NCBI RefSeq assembly: GCF_002368095.1
Contig: NZ_AP018227.1
Coordinates: forward strand, 6,774,123 to 6,838,122
DNA: 64,000 bases
Origin: Calothrix parasitica NIES-267
Lineage (GTDB): Bacteria; Cyanobacteriota; Cyanobacteriia; Cyanobacteriales; Nostocaceae
Direction: 5' to 3'
Part shown: one piece after another, positions 40,063-49,888 of the stretch
Numbering within the stretch: position 1 is the stretch's first letter
How the letters are laid out: each line of letters starts with the position of its first letter
Notes under the pieces: generated by a model
The model's input: the letters and a program-made list of their open reading frames with translations, nothing else
Told to the model about the DNA's origin: nothing
Databases searched by the model: none
Program-made: the position numbers and the translations under genes

Positions 40063-40580
40063 CGGCTAATACTTAGATATGCACTATGTATTAGTTTTAC
40101 ATTAATTAAACTTATTCACATGAAGGTCAAACAATTGGGATTTTAACAACGGATGTATTTGTTTTGGATTGACGATTGGATTGACGATTTTAGATTGTTT
40201 AACAAATTTTCTCTAGCGCTAGGGTTTTTCCAAAATCACAAGTTTTTCTATAGCTGTTTAAATATTCTTGATTTGGATTTAGAGACAACTTTCTCTAGCG
40301 CTAGGGTTTTCCAAAATCACAAAGAAAAATCGAACGAACAAGAATGTCCATCCGATAAGAAAGTTAAAGTATTGGAGGTTAGAGGTCAAAGGTCAAAGGT
40401 CAAAGGTCAAAGGTCAAAGGTTAGCTCCCAATCCAAAATGAAATTACTCATAATCCTTAATTCCTAACTCCGAACACTGATTAAATGGATTACGCTGATT
40501 ACACAGATAATTGTTGATTAACTTTTAACTTTTAACTCCTAACTCCTAACTCTTAACTGATAACTGTTCACTGTTAACTG
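40063..40580. repeat. repeat-rich spacer upstream of the LRR gene
   Basis: Two copies of a ~35-bp unit containing TTCTCTAGCGCTAGGG and CCAAAATCACAA (about 40207 and 40287), five tandem AAAGGTC heptamers (40384-40420) and AACTCCT heptamers (40521-40556). A 104-codon plus-strand frame across it is built mostly of these repeats and is unlikely to be a gene. Confidence 0.8.
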
Positions 40581-42044
40581 TTAACTGACAATACTCGGTG
40601 TCTTTAAATGCCAATCTGTAGCTTGCTCATATGCGTAAGCTACTTGAAATAGCTGGTCTTCCCGGAGTACGTTACTAATTAATTGCAGTCCGATTGGTAT
40701 TCCTTCATCGTTGAAACCGCAGGGGATGCTGATTCCGGGTAATCCTGCTAGGTTTACGGGAATTGTCATTAAGTCGGTTAAGTACATATTGAGGGGGTCT
40801 GAAGTTTTTTCCCCTGTTTTAAATGCTGCAATTGGTGCTGTGGGACAAGCTAATACGTCTACTCGTTTGAAAGCGTTGTCGAAGTCTTGCTTGATTAATG
40901 TCCGAACTTTTTGAGCTTTTAAATAGTAAGCGTCATAATAACCTGCACTTAATGTATAGGTTCCAATCATAATACGGCGTTTTACTTCTGCACCGAAACC
41001 TGTAGAGCGGGTGCGAGTATACATAGATAAAAGATTATCAGCTTCTTCTGCACGATAACCATATTTAACTCCGTCGTAACGAGCGAGGTTTGCTGATGCT
41101 TCGGATGGAGCAATTATATAGTAGCTGGGTAAACCGTAGCGGAATCTAGGACAAGAAATAACATGAATTTCTGCTCCTAATTCTTGTAAGGTATCTATGG
41201 CTTTGGTGACTGCTTGTTCTACTTGGGAGTCTAAACCTTCGCCAAATGTCTCTTTGATAATACCGATTCGCAGTTTATTTCTAGGCTTTAAATCTGGTCT
41301 TAAGCTTTCAGTGTAGTTAGGTATGTCAACTTTTAAACTGGTAGAATCTTTGGGGTCATACCCCGCAATTTCATTTAAAAGTATGGCTGCATCTTCTACG
41401 CTCCGAGAAAATGGCCCGATTTGGTCTAGGGAAGAAGCAAAGGCTACTAATCCGTAACGAGAAACTAGCCCATAGGTTGGTTTCATTCCCACGACACCGC
41501 AAAAAGATGCAGGTAAACGAATTGAACCTCCAGTATCGGAACCCAAAGAAACAGTACATTCCCGAGCCGCGACAGCAGCAGCAGAACCACCGGAAGAACC
41601 ACCGGGAACTCTGGATAAATCCCAGGGGTTAGCTGTTATCTCGTAAGCAGATGATTCGCAAGAACTACCCATCGCGAATTCATCTAAGTTAGTTTTACCC
41701 ACCATCACAGCACCAGCGTCGGCAAGTTTTTGGGTTACTGTCGATTCATAAGGTGGTATAAAATTTTCGAGAAACTTGGAAGCGCAAGTTGTGCGGATTC
41801 CTTTGGTACACATATTGTCTTTAATACCAATAGGAATTCCAGCGAGCAAACCAATTTCTTCCCCTGCGGCGATTTTGGCATCCACGAGTCGCGCTTGTTC
41901 CAAGGCTTTTTCTTGAGTTACGTGCAAGAAACTATGAACTTGAGGTTCCAATTTTTCGATACGGTTTAAAGCTTCTTGCGTAATTTCAACCGCAGAACGT
42001 TCTTTATTAACTAATTGATTATGTAATTCTCGTATGGATGCCAT
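40581..42044 (-). CDS. gatA: Asp-tRNA(Asn)/Glu-tRNA(Gln) amidotransferase subunit A
   Basis: 487 residues, full-length. The amidase signature is complete: Lys in IGIKDN near 79, cis-Ser in [13 protein letters not shown] and nucleophile Ser in [11 protein letters not shown]. GatA releases ammonia from glutamine for GatB to amidate misacylated Glu-tRNA(Gln) and, in some bacteria, Asp-tRNA(Asn). In cyanobacteria this is the only route to Gln-tRNA. gatB and gatC are not in the window, as is usual in this phylum. Divergent from dnaE-C. Confidence 0.97.
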   Translation of the reverse strand: MASIRELHNQLVNKERSAVEITQEALNRIEKLEPQVHSFLHVTQEKALEQARLVDAKIAAGEEIGLLAGIPIGIKDNMCTKGIRTTCASKFLENFIPPYESTVTQKLADAGAVMVGKTNLDEFAMGSSCESSAYEITANPWDLSRVPGGSSGGSAAAVAARECTVSLGSDTGGSIRLPASFCGVVGMKPTYGLVSRYGLVAFASSLDQIGPFSRSVEDAAILLNEIAGYDPKDSTSLKVDIPNYTESLRPDLKPRNKLRIGIIKETFGEGLDSQVEQAVTKAIDTLQELGAEIHVISCPRFRYGLPSYYIIAPSEASANLARYDGVKYGYRAEEADNLLSMYTRTRSTGFGAEVKRRIMIGTYTLSAGYYDAYYLKAQKVRTLIKQDFDNAFKRVDVLACPTAPIAAFKTGEKTSDPLNMYLTDLMTIPVNLAGLPGISIPCGFNDEGIPIGLQLISNVLREDQLFQVAYAYEQATDWHLKTPSIVS

Positions 42045-42294
42045 GCATTATTACCCTATTTACTAACTCACTCAAATGTTTGATTTTAGTACATCTTGAA
42101 TAATATTGGTAATTAGAGATTGGTAGAGGGGGAAGAGGGGGTAGAAGGGGAAGAGGGGGTAGAAAATATTTTTAACTCCTAACTGTTCCCTACTCCCTAC
42201 TCCCTACCTTCATCAATTTTTGTAAAAAGATTTTGTTGTTAACTAAAATATATGGACTAAACTAACGAATGCTGATTCTGTAGGGTTGGAAATT
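42045..42294. other. divergent promoter region of gatA and dnaE-C
   Basis: 250 bp with GGGGGAAGAGG-type tandem repeats (42127-42163). No gene. Confidence 0.6.
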
Positions 42295-43671
42295 ATGGTC
42301 AAAATCGTATCTCGAAAAGCTCTAAATACTCAGAATGTATACGATATTGGGGTGGAACGCGACCATAATTTTGTGATTAAAGATGGTTTGATTGCTTCTA
42401 ACTGCTTTAATAAATCTCACTCTACTGCTTACGGGTATGTAACATATCAAACTGCTTATCTTAAAGCTAATTATCCTTTGGAGTATATGGCCGCGCTGTT
42501 GACTGCTAATAGCGGTGATAAGGATAAGGTGCAAAAATATATTGCAACCTGTATGAATATGAGTATTCAAATAGAATCACCTGATATTAATTCTTCGGAG
42601 GTGGATTTTACTCCTGCTGATGGAAAGATATTATTTGGATTGTCAGCAATACGTAATGTGGGAGATAACGCGAGGAATTGTATTTTAGAGGCTAGAAGTG
42701 AAGGGGGAGGATTTGAGTCACTTGCTGATTTTTGCGATCGCGTTGATTTGGGTACGGTAAATCGTCGAGCTTTGCAGTCTTTGATTTACTGTGGAGCTTT
42801 TGACAAAATTAATCCGAATCGCAATCAGTTAACTCAAGATTTAGAATTTGTTTACGATTGGGCACAGTCTCGCGCTAGGGATAGAGAAAGCGGACAAGGG
42901 AATCTATTTGATTTATTAGGTGGTGCTTGGAGCGGAGATACAAATACGAATAATGTATCTGGAAATGTTATATTAAGTCCTCCGAAAGCAAAGGATGTTG
43001 AAGATTTTCCTCCTCAAGAAAAGCTGCGGATGGAGAAAGAGCTTTTAGGTTTTTATGTGTCCGACCATCCATTGAAATCGATAAGTAAATCGATGAAAAT
43101 TCTTTCTCCGATTAATATGGCACAGTTAAAAAATCAAAGAGAAGAAGCAAAGGTTTGCGTGGTTGTCATGCTTAATAATGTGAAAAAGGTGATAACCAAA
43201 AAAGGCGACCCGATGGCAATTTTACAAATAGAAGATTTAACTACTACGGGAGAAGCTGTAGTCTTTCCGAAAACTTACGACAGAATTAGTGAAATTTTAC
43301 AAGTTGATGCAAAGCTAATTATTTGGGGAAAAGTTGACAAGAAAGATGACCAATCACAATTACTAGTTGACGATGCAGAACCAGTAGAAAATATTGAATT
43401 AATAGTCATAGAAATGACACCCGAGCAAGCAACTACCATTGAACAACATCATCGTCTGAGAACAATTTTAAAAGAATTAAAAGAACAATCTGGTGAAAAA
43501 GGAAAAGGGAAAATACCCGTTATCGGAATTATTAAAACCGAAAATTCGCGTCAGCTAGTTCGCTTTGGCAGACAGTATTGGGTCCAAGATTCCAGAACCG
43601 CAATTATGGCTTTACATAATGGTTATTTCTCTGCTCGCATTCAACCCTTGGCAATGACCGCTGAGCAGTGA
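42295..43671 (+). CDS. dnaE: DNA polymerase III alpha subunit C-terminal part with split DnaE intein C-fragment
   Basis: 458 residues. The first 36 (MVKIVSRKALNTQNV ... GLIASN, 42295-42402) are the intein C-fragment with the conserved VYDIGVERDHNF block and the terminal Asn; the catalytic His and Asn are present. The extein begins at Cys (CFNKSHSTAYGYVTYQTAYL), the +1 nucleophile. The remainder is the C-terminal part of DnaE, including the OB-fold region. The N-terminal DnaE with intein N-fragment is encoded elsewhere; protein trans-splicing joins them. The ATG at 42295 is chosen because the intein begins MVKI; a TTG three codons upstream is also in frame. Confidence 0.97.
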   Translation: MVKIVSRKALNTQNVYDIGVERDHNFVIKDGLIASNCFNKSHSTAYGYVTYQTAYLKANYPLEYMAALLTANSGDKDKVQKYIATCMNMSIQIESPDINSSEVDFTPADGKILFGLSAIRNVGDNARNCILEARSEGGGFESLADFCDRVDLGTVNRRALQSLIYCGAFDKINPNRNQLTQDLEFVYDWAQSRARDRESGQGNLFDLLGGAWSGDTNTNNVSGNVILSPPKAKDVEDFPPQEKLRMEKELLGFYVSDHPLKSISKSMKILSPINMAQLKNQREEAKVCVVVMLNNVKKVITKKGDPMAILQIEDLTTTGEAVVFPKTYDRISEILQVDAKLIIWGKVDKKDDQSQLLVDDAEPVENIELIVIEMTPEQATTIEQHHRLRTILKELKEQSGEKGKGKIPVIGIIKTENSRQLVRFGRQYWVQDSRTAIMALHNGYFSARIQPLAMTAEQ

Positions 43672-44016
43672 ACAGTTAGGAGTTAGAAGTAATGAGTAAT
43701 GAGTAATAAGTAATGAGTATGAGACTTTTCTTCTCTCACTCAATTTTCTACCCCCTCTTCCCCCTCTTCCCCCTCTCCCTTTTCCAATTCCCTATTCTCC
43801 ATCCCCAATTATCTAAGTATGTTTGTCCTAATACTTACTTTGCTATGTAACTGTTTAACCTTGTAGTCTGGAAATCGTCAACAGTATTTTACCCGACCAA
43901 AACATTGGATAAACTATTGTTTTAGTACTTTTGCTGATGATATCTCATTTTGAAGAGTGGTATATTTTGATGCCATGACCTTTATAGCGGCAAGCAGGGT
44001 GAGGAGTAAAAATTTA
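43672..44016. other. intergenic repeats after dnaE-C
   Basis: Tandem GAGTAAT heptamers (43690-43720) and CCCCCTCTTCC repeats (43751-43785). The first 20 codons of a longer frame leading into the next gene are here but are not supported by a ribosome-binding site. Confidence 0.6.
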
Positions 44017-44562
44017 ATGACGCTTGAGGGATTAGATCAGTTTGTTTCATACTGCAAAAGGATTCAACCTCAAAGTCCGGACGATATAAAAAAGTTTTTC
44101 GAGGGTGTGATAGGATTTCCTTACGACAAGGAACTTCTGTTACAGTCTTATTTGTATTTAAATATAAAAAAATTGTTTCCTAGTTGTTCGGAGTTGCTAT
44201 TGTTTGAAAAGTCTCCAATTTCTGACTATACGGATTTAGGTAAATGCGATTTTGTCTATTTAACTTCGGATAAAAAGCTGTTTTTGATTGAGACTAAGTT
44301 TATTGATACGACGGCATCTGGTGCTACGGAAAGGAAGAGAAGAAATAAGCATCGAAATAAAGTCTTTGAGCAGGTGATTACTTTAAAAAATCGCTTTGGT
44401 CAATACTGGAATATTAAAGTAGAAGAATTGGAGTGTGGTGTATTTACAACTGATCCTGAAATTGATTGGCGTGGAAATAGTATAAATGTGACTACTAAAT
44501 CAGTTTCTATAGGTCACTTGGAAGAGTGGAGACTTAGACAAAAAGCAATTAATCATACTTGA
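44017..44562 (+). CDS. hypothetical protein with PD-(D/E)XK-nuclease-like motif
   Basis: 181 residues starting at the ATG giving MTLEGLDQF, which has GAGGAG 10 nt upstream; earlier starts (GTG 43957, ATG 43975) lack one. The central segment LGKCDFVYLTSDKKLFLIETKFIDT has a D-x(n)-ExK arrangement typical of the PD-(D/E)XK nuclease fold, preceded by an acidic helix and followed by a basic region (ERKRRNKHRNKVFEQV). I do not recognise a named family. Possible nuclease or inactive relative; no modification or toxin partner is adjacent. Confidence 0.7.
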   Translation: MTLEGLDQFVSYCKRIQPQSPDDIKKFFEGVIGFPYDKELLLQSYLYLNIKKLFPSCSELLLFEKSPISDYTDLGKCDFVYLTSDKKLFLIETKFIDTTASGATERKRRNKHRNKVFEQVITLKNRFGQYWNIKVEELECGVFTTDPEIDWRGNSINVTTKSVSIGHLEEWRLRQKAINHT

Positions 44563-44931
44563 TATTATCTGTATCAAATAAGTTTTTTATTTATCGGCTT
44601 TTGTGAAAAGTTAATTTTAATATTGCAAAGTTTCAAGGTATTTAATAGCTGTAAAAATAGGGAGTCGGGAATAGGGAATAGGGACAGGAAATATAAATTT
44701 TGTTTGCTATTTTTTTAAGAATGGTAAATCGGGTAGCAGATAAAATCATCATTTATACAAGAAATATTATAAAAATTGAAGTAATATTCGCGAGAACTGG
44801 TTATTAAAGCTATCCTGTTTTAAGTAGAAGTGGCAATTCTGGAATAATTGCTTAAGGGTAAATTATCTGCTTTGCACAGAGTCTAAGCCCTTGATAACGT
44901 CTGATTCACAGATTCGGAGGTGAAAAATAAC
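44563..44931. other. intergenic region, no genes seen
   Basis: About 370 bp, AT-rich, with a short GGGAATAGGGAATAGGG heptamer stretch near 44660-44690. Nothing else recognised. Confidence 0.6.
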
Positions 44932-45270
44932 GTGTTAAAGACTCTTTTGGTAGTTACCATTGGTTTCTTACCGTCTCTATTTTCCCTGTGGTTAATGCGT
45001 AAAAGCAGGGCTAGGACGCGCGCGCTTCTTAGAAGAACTGCGGTTACAAGTTATCCCAGACAGTCAAGAAGCCCAAGTCACAATGACAGGATTGATAATC
45101 GCGATAGGTACTATTTGGAAGGAGTAGGTTATCTAGTTGGTGATATTAGCTGCGAATATAATGCTCGTTCGGGCTATATCAGATGTGCGGTTAACCCAAG
45201 CGGTCCGTGTGATGGCTGCCGTTTTTATGAAGAAAGACAAGAAGTGAGTCTTACCAAATACCATGTTTGA
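44932..45270 (+). CDS. DUF6464-like cyanobacterial protein
   Basis: 112 residues from GTG 44932, chosen because GGAGG at 44916-44920 is 11 nt upstream; a GTG four codons earlier would overlap the GGAGG. One hydrophobic segment (LKTLLVVTIGFLPSLFSLWL) anchors the N-terminus. The C-terminal part holds ISCEYNARSGYIRCAVNPSGPCDGCRFYE with four cysteines that could bind a metal. This matches a small conserved cyanobacterial family with no known role. Confidence 0.8.
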   Translation: MLKTLLVVTIGFLPSLFSLWLMRKSRARTRALLRRTAVTSYPRQSRSPSHNDRIDNRDRYYLEGVGYLVGDISCEYNARSGYIRCAVNPSGPCDGCRFYEERQEVSLTKYHV

Positions 45271-45392
45271 GGCTAGCTTAACAAAAGCTATTGTTCTGTT
45301 GGCTGTTACCTATTTCCTGTTCCCCCAACCCTGTGTACAATTGCTTGGGAGGTCAATTCTCATCTAATTTCTGTTAATTGCGATTTAATTTA

Positions 45393-46727
45393 ATGTCTGC
45401 AACTTGGACGCAGGAACAAATTTTGGCTCTAGCACCAGATGCTAGTTCTGCCAAAAATGGTATAGCTCTGGCTATTTCTCGTAAGTGGTCTTCATTGGGT
45501 TGCAATGAAAAAGCGGCTTGGGGTGATTGTCAAGGAAGCGGGAAAAACCCTTATAAGACTCAAATAGATTTGACTGAACCTGCTTTTAAATGCAGTTGTC
45601 CCAGTCGAAAATTTCCGTGCAAGCACGGTATTGGTTTGTTTCTTTTGTTGGTGAATGAAAAACAATTATTTACCCAAAATTCACCCCCGGAACGGGTTTC
45701 TGATTGGCTGGAAGCTCGCAAGGAAAGAACAGTTAAGAAGGAAGAAAAATTAAAGACAGAAGAAAAAACCAAGAAGGAAGTAGACCCCGAAGCGCAAGCA
45801 AAACGAGCAGCAAAGCGTTTCGAGAAAGTTACTGGGGGAATGCAGGATTTAGAGGTGTGGCTGCGGGATTTGGTCAGTAATGGGCTAGCAGCAGCGCAAG
45901 AACAACCACTAAGTTTCTGGGATGATACAGCAGCAAGGTTAGTAGATGCACAAGCTTCTGGGGTCGCTCGTTTAGTCAGGGAAATGGGAAGTATCTCTCA
46001 TTCGGGTACGGGATGGCAGGAAAGATTATTATCGCAATTAGGCAGGGTATATCTTTTAATTGAAGCTTTCAAGGGTTTGGAAAGTTTACCTGTTCCAATT
46101 CAAGCAGATATTCGGACTCAAATTGGTTTTTCCCAGAATCAGCAAGAGCTATTAACGCAGTCAGGAGTAAATGATTCTTGGTTGATTTTAGGTCAAAGTT
46201 TAGCAGAAGAAGACCGTTTGAAAATACAGCGTAATTGGTTGTTGGGTAAACAAACGCAACAAAAAGCATTAATTATTAACTTCGCTCACGGTAGTCAGCC
46301 GTTAGATATTAGTCTTGTACCTGGAAGTTGTATAAATGCGGAATTAGTATTCTTTGAAAGTGCTTATCCCTTAAGAGCAATAGTTAAAACTCGTGAAGAT
46401 GAATTGACTCAAATAGATACAATGCCGGGATATAGTAATATCTCAAACATGATACAGGAATATTCTCAAGCTTTAGCTAAAAATCCTTGGATAGAAAAAT
46501 TTCCTGCCCCGATACGTGGAATAATTCCCATTAAACAAGATGATAACTGGTTTATACGGGATGAAGATAAACATTTAATTCCCGTGAAATCAAAGTTTAA
46601 AAATAGTTGGCAGCTATTAGCAATTAGCGGTGGATATCCAGTAAATATATTCGGTGAATGGGATGGAGAATATTTTGTACCTGTAAGTGTTTGGGGAGAT
46701 AACGGATATTTTAATTTTAGATTTTAG
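45393..46727 (+). CDS. SWIM zinc-finger protein
   Basis: 444 residues from the ATG giving MSATWTQEQI; the frame is open five codons upstream. The SWIM motif is FKCSCPSRKFPCKHGIGLFL (CxC-n-CxH) near residues 68-85. A Lys/Glu-rich linker follows, then a ~300-residue helical/beta region ending WDGEYFVPVSVW. It is the first of three genes (with DUF5691 and MoxR ATPase) conserved together in many bacteria. The SWIM finger is expected to bind DNA or protein. Confidence 0.9.
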   Translation: MSATWTQEQILALAPDASSAKNGIALAISRKWSSLGCNEKAAWGDCQGSGKNPYKTQIDLTEPAFKCSCPSRKFPCKHGIGLFLLLVNEKQLFTQNSPPERVSDWLEARKERTVKKEEKLKTEEKTKKEVDPEAQAKRAAKRFEKVTGGMQDLEVWLRDLVSNGLAAAQEQPLSFWDDTAARLVDAQASGVARLVREMGSISHSGTGWQERLLSQLGRVYLLIEAFKGLESLPVPIQADIRTQIGFSQNQQELLTQSGVNDSWLILGQSLAEEDRLKIQRNWLLGKQTQQKALIINFAHGSQPLDISLVPGSCINAELVFFESAYPLRAIVKTREDELTQIDTMPGYSNISNMIQEYSQALAKNPWIEKFPAPIRGIIPIKQDDNWFIRDEDKHLIPVKSKFKNSWQLLAISGGYPVNIFGEWDGEYFVPVSVWGDNGYFNFRF

Positions 46728-46827
46728 ATTTTAGATTTTGGATTATAGATTTTAGATTAAAAGAGTTATTAATTCAAAGTAAGTAAATATCTAACTACCT
46801 AGCAATTACCAATTACCAATTATATAA

Positions 46828-48357
46828 ATGAAAATTTGGCAAGATTTAGTAAAAACATCAGTAATAGGTACTCAGAGACAAAAATTAAAAATTGCTTCTC
46901 AAGATAATCAATTAGGTGAAGTTTTGAGCGGTCTTGATACTAGCGATAAAGAAGGCTGTTTATTAAGTGCTGCTGGAACAATTTATCTTTATAGAAAAGC
47001 CGGTCAAGCAGCTGCGATTGATAGTAAAAAAACTTTAAACACTTGTGATTTAGATGATTTACCATATTGCAGCCAAGTTTCAGGAGAACATTTAGGAATG
47101 ATGCTGAGCGGAGGAGACAGCAGAGCTTTACCTGAATGGTTAAAATTATTAGCTGAAACTAAAAAAGTCGTTTTACCAAAGTATTTACCCGAACTATTAG
47201 CCTTCGGAAAAAGAAACAATCATTTACGGAAAGATATCTTACCTATTTTAGGTAAACGAGGAATTTGGTTAGCAGCACAAAATCCAGATTGGAATTATGT
47301 AAGCGGTGAAAATACAGATAAAATTTGGAAGAATGGTAGTTTAGAAGCTAGAAAAAAATTGTTGCAAGAATTGCGTCAATCCGAACCAAAAAAAGGACGC
47401 GAACAGTTACAAAATATTTGGAGTAAGGAAAGAGCGCAGGAGAGAAGTAGTTTATTAGAAGCTTTAGAGGTTTCTGTAAACGTTGATGATGAGCCGTTTT
47501 TAAAAGATGCACTCGATGATAGAAGCAAGCTGGTACGAGATGTTGCTGCTCGATTGCTCGCACAAATTCCAGAATCAAAGCTTGTCAAAAGAATGATAGA
47601 AAGAGTTCGTCCTTTATTAAGTTTGGATAGTAAAGGTATAGAGGTGGAATTACCAAAAAAATGTACTTTGGAAATGACTCAAGACGGTATTGATGAATCA
47701 AAATATATACCTTCTTTGGGAGAAAAAGCGAGCTTGCTATTACAAATGCTTGGTTGTGTTCCACCAAGTATCTGGAGCAATGAATGGAAGAAAAAACCTA
47801 TTGAATTAATCAAAATTATAGAAGGTAGCAAATGGGAAAAATTATTTTTAGAAGCTTGGACAACTGCAACGGTTAGAAGTAAAGATATAGTTTGGGCTGA
47901 AGCTTTACTTAAATCATCTGCCAGACTATATAAAAACTTAAATCATATAGATAATTCGATTGTAAATTTCCTCAAAATCTTACCTTGTTCTCAAGTTGAA
48001 ACATTGACTTTGGAAGTTTTGCAACAATCATCGAATACACCACCTTTTAATTCTGCTAGTCCAGCTTTTCCATTATTAATTCATACTCCACATATTTGGA
48101 ATGAGGAAATTAGTCGGGAAGTAATTTCAAGCATTAAAAACTGTATTAAAAATAATAATCAAGTTAATAATTGGCAGTTTAGCTCGGCATTGGGGCGTTT
48201 TTCTATCAAAATTTCATTTTCTATATATCATGAAGCCAAAGATAATTTAACATTTGAAGAATCTGAAAATATTCACGAATCTGTAATTGATGCTATTGAT
48301 AAATTTCTAGTACAGTTAAAGTTTAGATTTGAAATGAAACAAGCATTACTAATGTAG
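46828..48357 (+). CDS. DUF5691 family protein
   Basis: 509 residues, soluble, largely helical with HEAT-like repeats (for example EPFLKDALDDRSKLVRDVAARLLAQIPESKL near 225). It lies between the SWIM protein and the MoxR ATPase, the usual place for DUF5691. Function unknown; the helical repeats suggest a scaffold for the AAA ATPase complex. Start ATG gives MKIWQDLVKTSVIGTQRQ. Confidence 0.85.
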   Translation: MKIWQDLVKTSVIGTQRQKLKIASQDNQLGEVLSGLDTSDKEGCLLSAAGTIYLYRKAGQAAAIDSKKTLNTCDLDDLPYCSQVSGEHLGMMLSGGDSRALPEWLKLLAETKKVVLPKYLPELLAFGKRNNHLRKDILPILGKRGIWLAAQNPDWNYVSGENTDKIWKNGSLEARKKLLQELRQSEPKKGREQLQNIWSKERAQERSSLLEALEVSVNVDDEPFLKDALDDRSKLVRDVAARLLAQIPESKLVKRMIERVRPLLSLDSKGIEVELPKKCTLEMTQDGIDESKYIPSLGEKASLLLQMLGCVPPSIWSNEWKKKPIELIKIIEGSKWEKLFLEAWTTATVRSKDIVWAEALLKSSARLYKNLNHIDNSIVNFLKILPCSQVETLTLEVLQQSSNTPPFNSASPAFPLLIHTPHIWNEEISREVISSIKNCIKNNNQVNNWQFSSALGRFSIKISFSIYHEAKDNLTFEESENIHESVIDAIDKFLVQLKFRFEMKQALLM

Positions 48358-48381
48358 AGACGTAGCAGTGCTACGTCTCCT
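48353..48381 (+). terminator. palindromic GAGACGTAGC repeat at the end of the DUF5691 gene
   Basis: GTAGAGACGTAGC/GCTACGTCTC overlaps the stop codon, followed by CTTTAC. Same family as 19401 and 59108. It may attenuate transcription between the DUF5691 gene and the MoxR gene. Confidence 0.6.
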
Positions 48382-48438
48382 TTACTTAGGTAAAAAACAG
48401 GCAAATTAAATATTTAATTAAATTTATGGGAGGAAAAT

Positions 48439-49548
48439 ATGGCTAAAAATAAAGAAGAAATAAATAAACAAACAACATTACTTCGAGAACATGCAGAAAA
48501 TCAATTTGCTGAAGAATTAGAAGAATTAGGAAAAGTTGATAAACGTCAACGTCCACCAAATTGGAAATTATCACCTTGGGCCGTAATGACTTATTTGATG
48601 GGTGGTAAACTCGATAGCGGTTTTGAAGTTTCTCCAAAATATATCGGGGATAAGAGAGTTATTGAAATTGCCATTGCGACTTTGACGACCGATAGAGCAT
48701 TGTTGTTAATCGGAGTTCCCGGTACCGCGAAATCATGGGTTTCCGAGCATTTAGCCGCTGCGATTTCCGGAGATTCAAAATTATTAATTCAAGGTACAGC
48801 AGGAACTAGTGAGGAAGCGATTCGTTACGGTTGGAATTACGCTAAATTATTAGCTGATGGGCCATCGATGGGAGCTTTAGTAGCTAGTCCCTTGATGCGA
48901 GCAATGGAAGATGGGAAAGTAGCCAGAGTAGAAGAGTTAACCCGAATTCCGGCAGATGTACAAGATACATTAATTACTATTCTTTCCGAAAAAACACTAC
49001 CGATACCAGAATTAGGGGAAGAAGTTCAAGCAAATAAAGGTTTTAGCGTCATAGCTACAGCGAACGATAGAGATAAAGGAGTTAACGATTTATCCAGCGC
49101 TTTGAAAAGACGTTTTAATACAGTAGTTTTACCGTTACCGAAAACAGTAGAAGAAGAAATCGAAATTGTAAAAAGACGGGTAGAAAGCTTAGGAAAAGCA
49201 TTAGAATTACCAGCAGAACCACCAGCTTTAGAAGAAATAAGACGTATTGTTACGGTGTTTAGGGAATTGAGAAGTGGAATTACAGAAGATGGGAAAACTA
49301 AAATTAAATCTCCCACAAGTACATTGAGTACCGCTGAAGCAATATCAGTTGTGAATAGCGGAATAGCTTTAGCAGCACATTTTGGAGACGGTAGTTTAAG
49401 CGCTTCCGATGTTGCTTCGGGAATAATTGGAGCGGTGATTAAAGACCCGGTGCAGGATAAAGTTGTGTGGAGAGAGTATTTAGAAACTGTTGTCAAAGAA
49501 AGAGATGATTGGAAGGATTTATATCGAGCTTGTAGGGAAGTGAGTTAG
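48439..49548 (+). CDS. MoxR-type AAA+ ATPase
   Basis: 369 residues with GGGAGG upstream of the ATG. Walker A GVPGTAKSW near 93, a Walker-B-like region KVARVEELTRIPADVQDTLI, Sensor 1 ATANDRD and Arg-finger region SSALKRRFN. MoxR ATPases are chaperones that usually act with a VWA protein on metal-enzyme or complex maturation. A VWA partner normally follows in this gene set but is absent here; the next gene is unrelated. Confidence 0.93.
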   Translation: MAKNKEEINKQTTLLREHAENQFAEELEELGKVDKRQRPPNWKLSPWAVMTYLMGGKLDSGFEVSPKYIGDKRVIEIAIATLTTDRALLLIGVPGTAKSWVSEHLAAAISGDSKLLIQGTAGTSEEAIRYGWNYAKLLADGPSMGALVASPLMRAMEDGKVARVEELTRIPADVQDTLITILSEKTLPIPELGEEVQANKGFSVIATANDRDKGVNDLSSALKRRFNTVVLPLPKTVEEEIEIVKRRVESLGKALELPAEPPALEEIRRIVTVFRELRSGITEDGKTKIKSPTSTLSTAEAISVVNSGIALAAHFGDGSLSASDVASGIIGAVIKDPVQDKVVWREYLETVVKERDDWKDLYRACREVS

Positions 49549-49867
49549 AAGTTAGAAGTTAGGAGTTAGGAGTTAGGAGTTAATAATAAATTGTAGGGTG
49601 TGTTACGGCTTAGATAATTTTGATTTTGTACTACTAATTTGATTATGTTGTAACACACCATTTGATGTTGAAAAATATTTCAATCAATTTGAAATAAAAC
49701 ATCCATCATTTAATATTGGTATTGGTTTTGGTAATAAATCATTTTCGTTGTTGTCAACATCACCGGGGAATGCAATTCCCCGGCTAATAGCGAAAGTCCT
49801 CTAAAGAGGACTAGTTATAATTAATAAATCTATAATGAATAAATTGTAGCACCGTCGGATATTAAGG
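49549..49867. repeat. heptamers and two hairpin repeats
   Basis: TTAGGAG heptamers (49549-49580), then a CCGGGGAA...TTCCCCGG palindrome (49763-49783) and AGTCCTCT/AGAGGACT (49795-49812). No gene. The two hairpins close to each other look like a dispersed element. Confidence 0.75.
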
Positions 49868-49888
49868 TTGATTGCAGTAAATGTAAAA

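Noticed and set aside
40153-40467. A 104-codon ORF upstream of the LRR gene.
   Set aside because: It is made largely of duplicated CTAGCGCTAGGG units and AAAGGTC heptamers, with no protein features.
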